NCBI RefSeq assembly: GCF_900176515.1
Contig: NZ_FWXV01000007.1
Coordinates: forward strand, 62,001-126,000
DNA length: 64,000 nt
Direction of reading: 5' to 3'
DNA from: Kibdelosporangium aridum
GTDB lineage: Bacteria; Actinomycetota; Actinomycetes; Mycobacteriales; Pseudonocardiaceae
Under the pieces are notes generated by a model, which did not search any database, had not been told where the DNA came from, and saw nothing but the letters and a program-made list of their open reading frames with translations. Shown here piece by piece: positions 61,501 through 64,000 of this stretch. Numbering within the stretch: the stretch's first letter is position 1; the number at the start of each line of letters is the position of its first letter. Both the position numbers and the translations under genes were made by a program.

Positions 61501-62890
61501 GACGTCGGGCGCGTCCCGGCCGTCCGAGGTCGTGGTCAGGACACCGTCGGGCAACCGGACCGCGCAGGTGTTCTCGGACGGCTCGGTGACCTTCCAACCA
61601 GTGACCACCGATCGCCTCGACATCCAGATCACCAGGACGGAAGGGCCGCCCGATCGAGTTCCTGGGCCCGCGGGCATCAGCGAGGTGAAGGTGACCGGCG
61701 CGGAGGGCGTGTTCCGGCCGATCCCCCAGGACACCAAGTTCACTGTCCCGTGTGGATCCGGGCCTGCCGTGACCGTGGACGGGACCACGTACCAGACAAC
61801 GGTTTCCGGAACGTTGTCGGACATCGTGAACCACCGGCCACTGGCCCTGGGGACGTGCCGGGACCTCGCCGAAGGCATCGATCTCGAGGCGCGGGAGCAC
61901 GAGCTGCGCACCGACCGCTCGGAATCCTTTGTGGTTCAGGACATCCGCGTGCTGCCGAACACACCTCCCGCTGCCGCTCCACGGCAACGGCCGGTGAATG
62001 TCGTCGAATGGGATGTCGCGCAGCGAGAACTGCGCGTCGGCGCGGGAGAATCAGCGGTCATCAGCATCCCGGAGAACGCCAACGACGGCTGGGTGGCCAA
62101 AGTAGACGGTACGCCTTTGGCCCGTACCCGCGTCGACGGCTGGCAGCAGGCATGGGTGCTGCCAGCTGGCGCGGAGGCGACGGTCAGCCTGCAGTTCGAA
62201 CCGGACATCCCGTACCGGCAACGGTTACTCGTCGGTGCCGTGGCCGCAGGGCTGTTGTTGCTGATTACCGTGTTGCCAGCCCGGCGACGGCGTATCAGTA
62301 CGGCACCTGGCGGCAAGCAATGGGTCGCCGTGACACTCGTTGTGTTGCTCGCCGCGTTGGGCGGGATCCTGGCCGTGGTGCTGCTGATCGCGAGTCTGCT
62401 TGTCCAGGCGGTGTTCCGGCGCAAGTTCCTGGTGTCCGCCGTGCTCGCGCTTGGTGGAATGACCGTGGCGACCGTCGTGTCCATGATCGGCCGGTTGCAG
62501 GGCGAAGGACAGGCTTGGGCGTACGGGCCTGTCGCGCAGGCAGCGATCCTGGTTTCGCTGGCGACGGTCGTGTCAGCGTGTATCGACTGGTTCGACCCGC
62601 GTCCGGAACTCGATGAGGGCACCGAAACAGGCCAAAGCGGCGGTCGCCACCACAGCCCCCGTGACGACCTGGGTCAACGACCCGTGCCACCACCCCAGCA
62701 CCAACGTGATCTCCGTGGCAACGGCCAACCACGTCAACAAGGTCGACCGCCGATCCGCACTGGCGATCCGGGAGTACAACAGGAGCTGCACCAACGACAG
62801 CAACGACCCGACCAACGCGAAGGGCCACACGGGAATGCTGCTGGACGCATACGCCGCTCCCCCGACCAACGCGACAACCGTTGGCCCTAG
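58571..62890 (+). CDS. aftD: Alpha-(1->3)-arabinofuranosyltransferase AftD, with abnormal C-terminal run-on
   Basis: The protein is 1439 residues. It has the AftD signature GRTTFDTKLDLAVDP near residue 40, about 11 N-terminal helices, a large extracellular part with carbohydrate-binding-like modules (DPYSAWQSSTISGPAGQW and GNAGTTWIADYTDETPTLQL), and C-terminal helices. AftD adds alpha-1,3-linked arabinofuranose branches to arabinogalactan and lipoarabinomannan. The family ends near IDWFDPRPELDEG (about codon 1345). The remaining 90 or so residues are Arg/Gln/Pro-rich and read opposite the flippase gene. GTG at 58601 is an alternative start. Confidence 0.88.
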   Translation: MSYVRSNVIGVLTKLRSPTPWVMLGLTLVSFLQRPGRTTFDTKLDLAVDPIAFLGRALHLWNPEATGGELQNQAYGYLFPMGPYFALNQLLGIPPWIAQRLWCALLLCLAFYGVLAIARTLKIGTQPAQYTGAVAYALAPRMLTEIGPLSAEMLAPAMLPWVLLPLVKADRIGSPRRAAGLSGLAVLCIGGINGAVVILVLVLPALWLLTREWTKQHVKLVLWWAGSVTAAVLWWFLPLMLLGQYSLPFVDYVESATNTTSPMSLFQAMRGTNQWVAYVVQGSPWWPSGFMLIDHPILMLATGLVAAVGLLGLVRRGLPERRFITIGVITTVTFLTIGYVGSLDSPLSETVRALLDGPLAPLRNVHKFEPGLRLPLMLAFMHAVSRLGEARALGRARLISGMALVLVMAAPAWLFTLRPGPGWSDVPDYWRQAMTWLGENDPQTRTLLVPGTGFGEYTWGKTVDEPAQALARSPWALRSQIPLGSEGNTRIMDAVEDALADGRGSPGLADFLARSGHRFLLLRNDIDRGATGAPPVTMMRDALARSPGIERIITFGPDLQARDQPGVASVDMDAPPGKAIEIYEVKRPVALAVATNLTDVATVSGGPESLLQLLESGVLQRDRPTVLAGDSTTPTGQDWMVTDGLRHRERNVGRARDNLSQTLAADEKPRQDRPATDILPFHGLEHQTVAAYRGIRGVTASTSAGYADSIRPSDPSSMPFAAIDGDPYSAWQSSTISGPAGQWLEVELDTPRVVDQVEMRIVDDERVGWPVARIRVTTDSGSRDHDVTRGGNPQKFSVAPGLTSKVRVTVLSVAADRDTGGVGIAELTVPGVTAQRALQVPTDVAPNPGQRTSFVFTRGPQPRYACAAMEREQRCDSSLTRLGEEPDGIHRLFRTREAGNYRLEGTVLPAAGGRIPIPAAANGSTQLAGDPAAAALAAVDGNAGTTWIADYTDETPTLQLAWQGARNVTGLKLTTSQTSGASRPSEVVVRTPSGNRTAQVFSDGSVTFQPVTTDRLDIQITRTEGPPDRVPGPAGISEVKVTGAEGVFRPIPQDTKFTVPCGSGPAVTVDGTTYQTTVSGTLSDIVNHRPLALGTCRDLAEGIDLEAREHELRTDRSESFVVQDIRVLPNTPPAAAPRQRPVNVVEWDVAQRELRVGAGESAVISIPENANDGWVAKVDGTPLARTRVDGWQQAWVLPAGAEATVSLQFEPDIPYRQRLLVGAVAAGLLLLITVLPARRRRISTAPGGKQWVAVTLVVLLAALGGILAVVLLIASLLVQAVFRRKFLVSAVLALGGMTVATVVSMIGRLQGEGQAWAYGPVAQAAILVSLATVVSACIDWFDPRPELDEGTETGQSGGRHHSPRDDLGQRPVPPPQHQRDLRGNGQPRQQGRPPIRTGDPGVQQELHQRQQRPDQREGPHGNAAGRIRRSPDQRDNRWP

Positions 62891-63778
62891 CACCGCACAA
62901 CCGATGACCACGAGCGAGTCCACCGCCGCGACAATGGCCAACGCCTTGGGCACAAGCCTGCGCCTGACACCCTCATTGGCCAACTTCGGCAGGACAACGA
63001 CAGCGATTGCATACGGCAGCCAGTAGGCGATTTTCGTGACCACCGAGCCGACCGCGTACTCACCGGCCTGGTGGGCAGGAAGGCTATGCCTCGCCAGCAC
63101 GAGGTCCAGGTTCACCAGCAGTACCAAGGCAAGCAGGGCTTGGACGGCGTGCAGGACTTCGGTGACGTGGCCCGCTCCCCTTTTCCCAGGAAACGGCCTG
63201 CCACAGATCAGCCAGCCGGACAACGCGACCAACGAGGCGCCGATCGCCGCGCCCGCGAAAGCACCCGTCGGCGTGCGGAAGATCAGCAGGCCCGTCAGCG
63301 TCCCACCAACCCGGCCGACCCCTTCGAGCGCGATAAGCCTAGCCATCAACCCAAACCGCTCAGTGCCCTGCAGAATCCCGTAGCACAGCCCGACCAATGT
63401 GATCGGCGCCAACGCCAGCGCCAGGAAGATCACCGTCCACGGGTTGTTGACGTGCAGCAGCGCCATCAACAGCGGCGAGGCGAGAAGAGCGGTCAGCATG
63501 ATCGTGCCGCTGGTCAGCAGGCCGAGGGTGACGAGCTGACCACGATCCTGCTCAGGATTCTTCGCGACCTTGAGAGCGACAACGGTCTGCAAACCCATCG
63601 CAGGCACCGCCCCGATGACCAAGACGGCAGTAAGCGACCCGAACTCCCCAAACGTCGCCGGGACAAGCAGACGGGCCGCGATCACCGTCATCAGGTAGCT
63701 CGCGATGTTCGTACCCGCGAAGGCGGCGGCCACGTAAAGCGCATCCACCCGAGTCCTGGCTGACAGGGTGCTGGCCAT
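62573..63778 (-). CDS. Polysaccharide flippase (MATE/Wzx-like, oligosaccharide exporter)
   Basis: The 401-residue protein has about 12 membrane helices and the polysaccharide-biosynthesis signature at its N-terminus (ASYLMTVIAARLLVPATFGE) and in LVNLDLVLARHSLPAHQAGEYAVGS (split after HQAG). It would flip a lipid-linked glycan across the membrane. ATG at 63778 has AAAGGGGAG just upstream; the 59-residue upstream extension has no coding character. Its 3' third lies under the aftD run-on. Confidence 0.85.
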   Translation of the reverse strand: MASTLSARTRVDALYVAAAFAGTNIASYLMTVIAARLLVPATFGEFGSLTAVLVIGAVPAMGLQTVVALKVAKNPEQDRGQLVTLGLLTSGTIMLTALLASPLLMALLHVNNPWTVIFLALALAPITLVGLCYGILQGTERFGLMARLIALEGVGRVGGTLTGLLIFRTPTGAFAGAAIGASLVALSGWLICGRPFPGKRGAGHVTEVLHAVQALLALVLLVNLDLVLARHSLPAHQAGEYAVGSVVTKIAYWLPYAIAVVVLPKLANEGVRRRLVPKALAIVAAVDSLVVIGCAVLGPTVVALVGGAAYASSSIPVWPFALVGSLLSLVQLLLYSRIASADRRSTLLTWLAVATEITLVLGWWHGSLTQVVTGAVVATAALACFGALIEFRTRVEPVDTR

Positions 63779-63790
63779 GGACTCCCCTTT

Positions 63791-63819
63791 ACTACTCGCG
63801 GGTAGTGCTCCGGGGAGCA
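63791..63819. promoter_or_regulatory. Two adjacent dyads upstream of the flippase
   Basis: ACTACTCGCGGGTAGT (63791-63806) is palindromic except for one mismatched pair, and TGCTCCGGGGAGCA (63806-63819) is a second dyad sharing one base with it. They lie 12 bases upstream of the flippase start codon, next to its ribosome site. The remaining DNA to the window end holds no supported gene. Confidence 0.55.
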
Positions 63820-64000
63820 TAACTCTCCAGTGCGGCCCCTGCTCAGCGGTTGTCGCGAGGTACATAGGCCGCTGTTCGCCGGGCCAAACATGCCGTGCCT
63901 TCCCCGAAGTGGCGCCTCGGCGACCCGTGAGCCTCAGCCGTTGCCGGTTCGACACCGATGGTGGACTGCGGCGCGGTCGCCTCGGGTCGATAATGGTCCG

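Overview
The window comes from a high-GC actinomycete, most likely of the Pseudonocardiales. The codon usage is strongly GC-biased, gene starts are often GTG and often overlap the previous stop by four bases, and several families are typical of the group: SARP regulator, Methyltransf_19, SigE-type sigma factor with an LCP partner, F420-dependent oxidoreductase. A putative AftD arabinofuranosyltransferase indicates an arabinogalactan-type cell wall. No genus can be fixed from the sequence alone. No tRNA, rRNA or CRISPR array was seen.

Layout: 1-2861 holds the end of a formate dehydrogenase operon (catalytic subunit, iron-sulfur subunit, NrfD-like membrane subunit). 2850-7658 holds a CBS-domain/TPP-enzyme pair, an F420-dependent oxidoreductase, and a nucleotidyltransferase/BON/phosphoesterase run. 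7727-18467 has two secreted subtilisin-like proteases, an NHEJ-type polymerase coupled to an aminoglycoside-phosphotransferase-like gene, a Methyltransf_19 protein, and a TetR/ABC-exporter unit with a 20-bp palindromic operator. 18546-24821 has a MocR-type regulator with a methyltransferase, then a membrane Ser/Thr kinase, an HTH-methylase-specificity fusion and a SARP regulator that share a divergent promoter region with a repeated TTCACACG motif. 24897-34902 contains a cytoplasmic C1 peptidase, an internally deleted TmrB-like gene, a sigma/LCP pair, an aldo-keto reductase with two dyad operators, a dehalogenase-like hydrolase, a pirin, a trypsin-like protease, a CPBP protease, a 22-bp repeat array and a GH2 enzyme.

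34947-42821 contains a PLP decarboxylase, then the most unusual structure in the window: a single DUF222-HNH endonuclease gene enclosed by about 206-bp inverted repeats. The core of each repeat is itself a 149-bp palindromic element. Next come a histidine kinase with a cyclic-nucleotide-binding domain, a receiver/thioredoxin-reductase fusion, a UBP-type zinc finger, a short NarJ-like chaperone, a zinc-free ribosomal protein L36 and a NUDIX hydrolase. 43017-50359 has a large GGDEF-EAL protein, a wrecked nuoN-like fragment, an S9 peptidase with a DUF2294 partner, and a cysteine dioxygenase/rhodanese pair.

50413-54360 is a three-gene operon (secreted alpha-galactosidase, SDR, galactonate dehydratase) that looks like oxidative galactose catabolism. 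54541-63778 is a cell-envelope cluster: a VWA protein, a multi-spanning membrane protein, a methyltransferase, AftD, and a convergent polysaccharide flippase whose 3' end lies under an abnormal extension of aftD.
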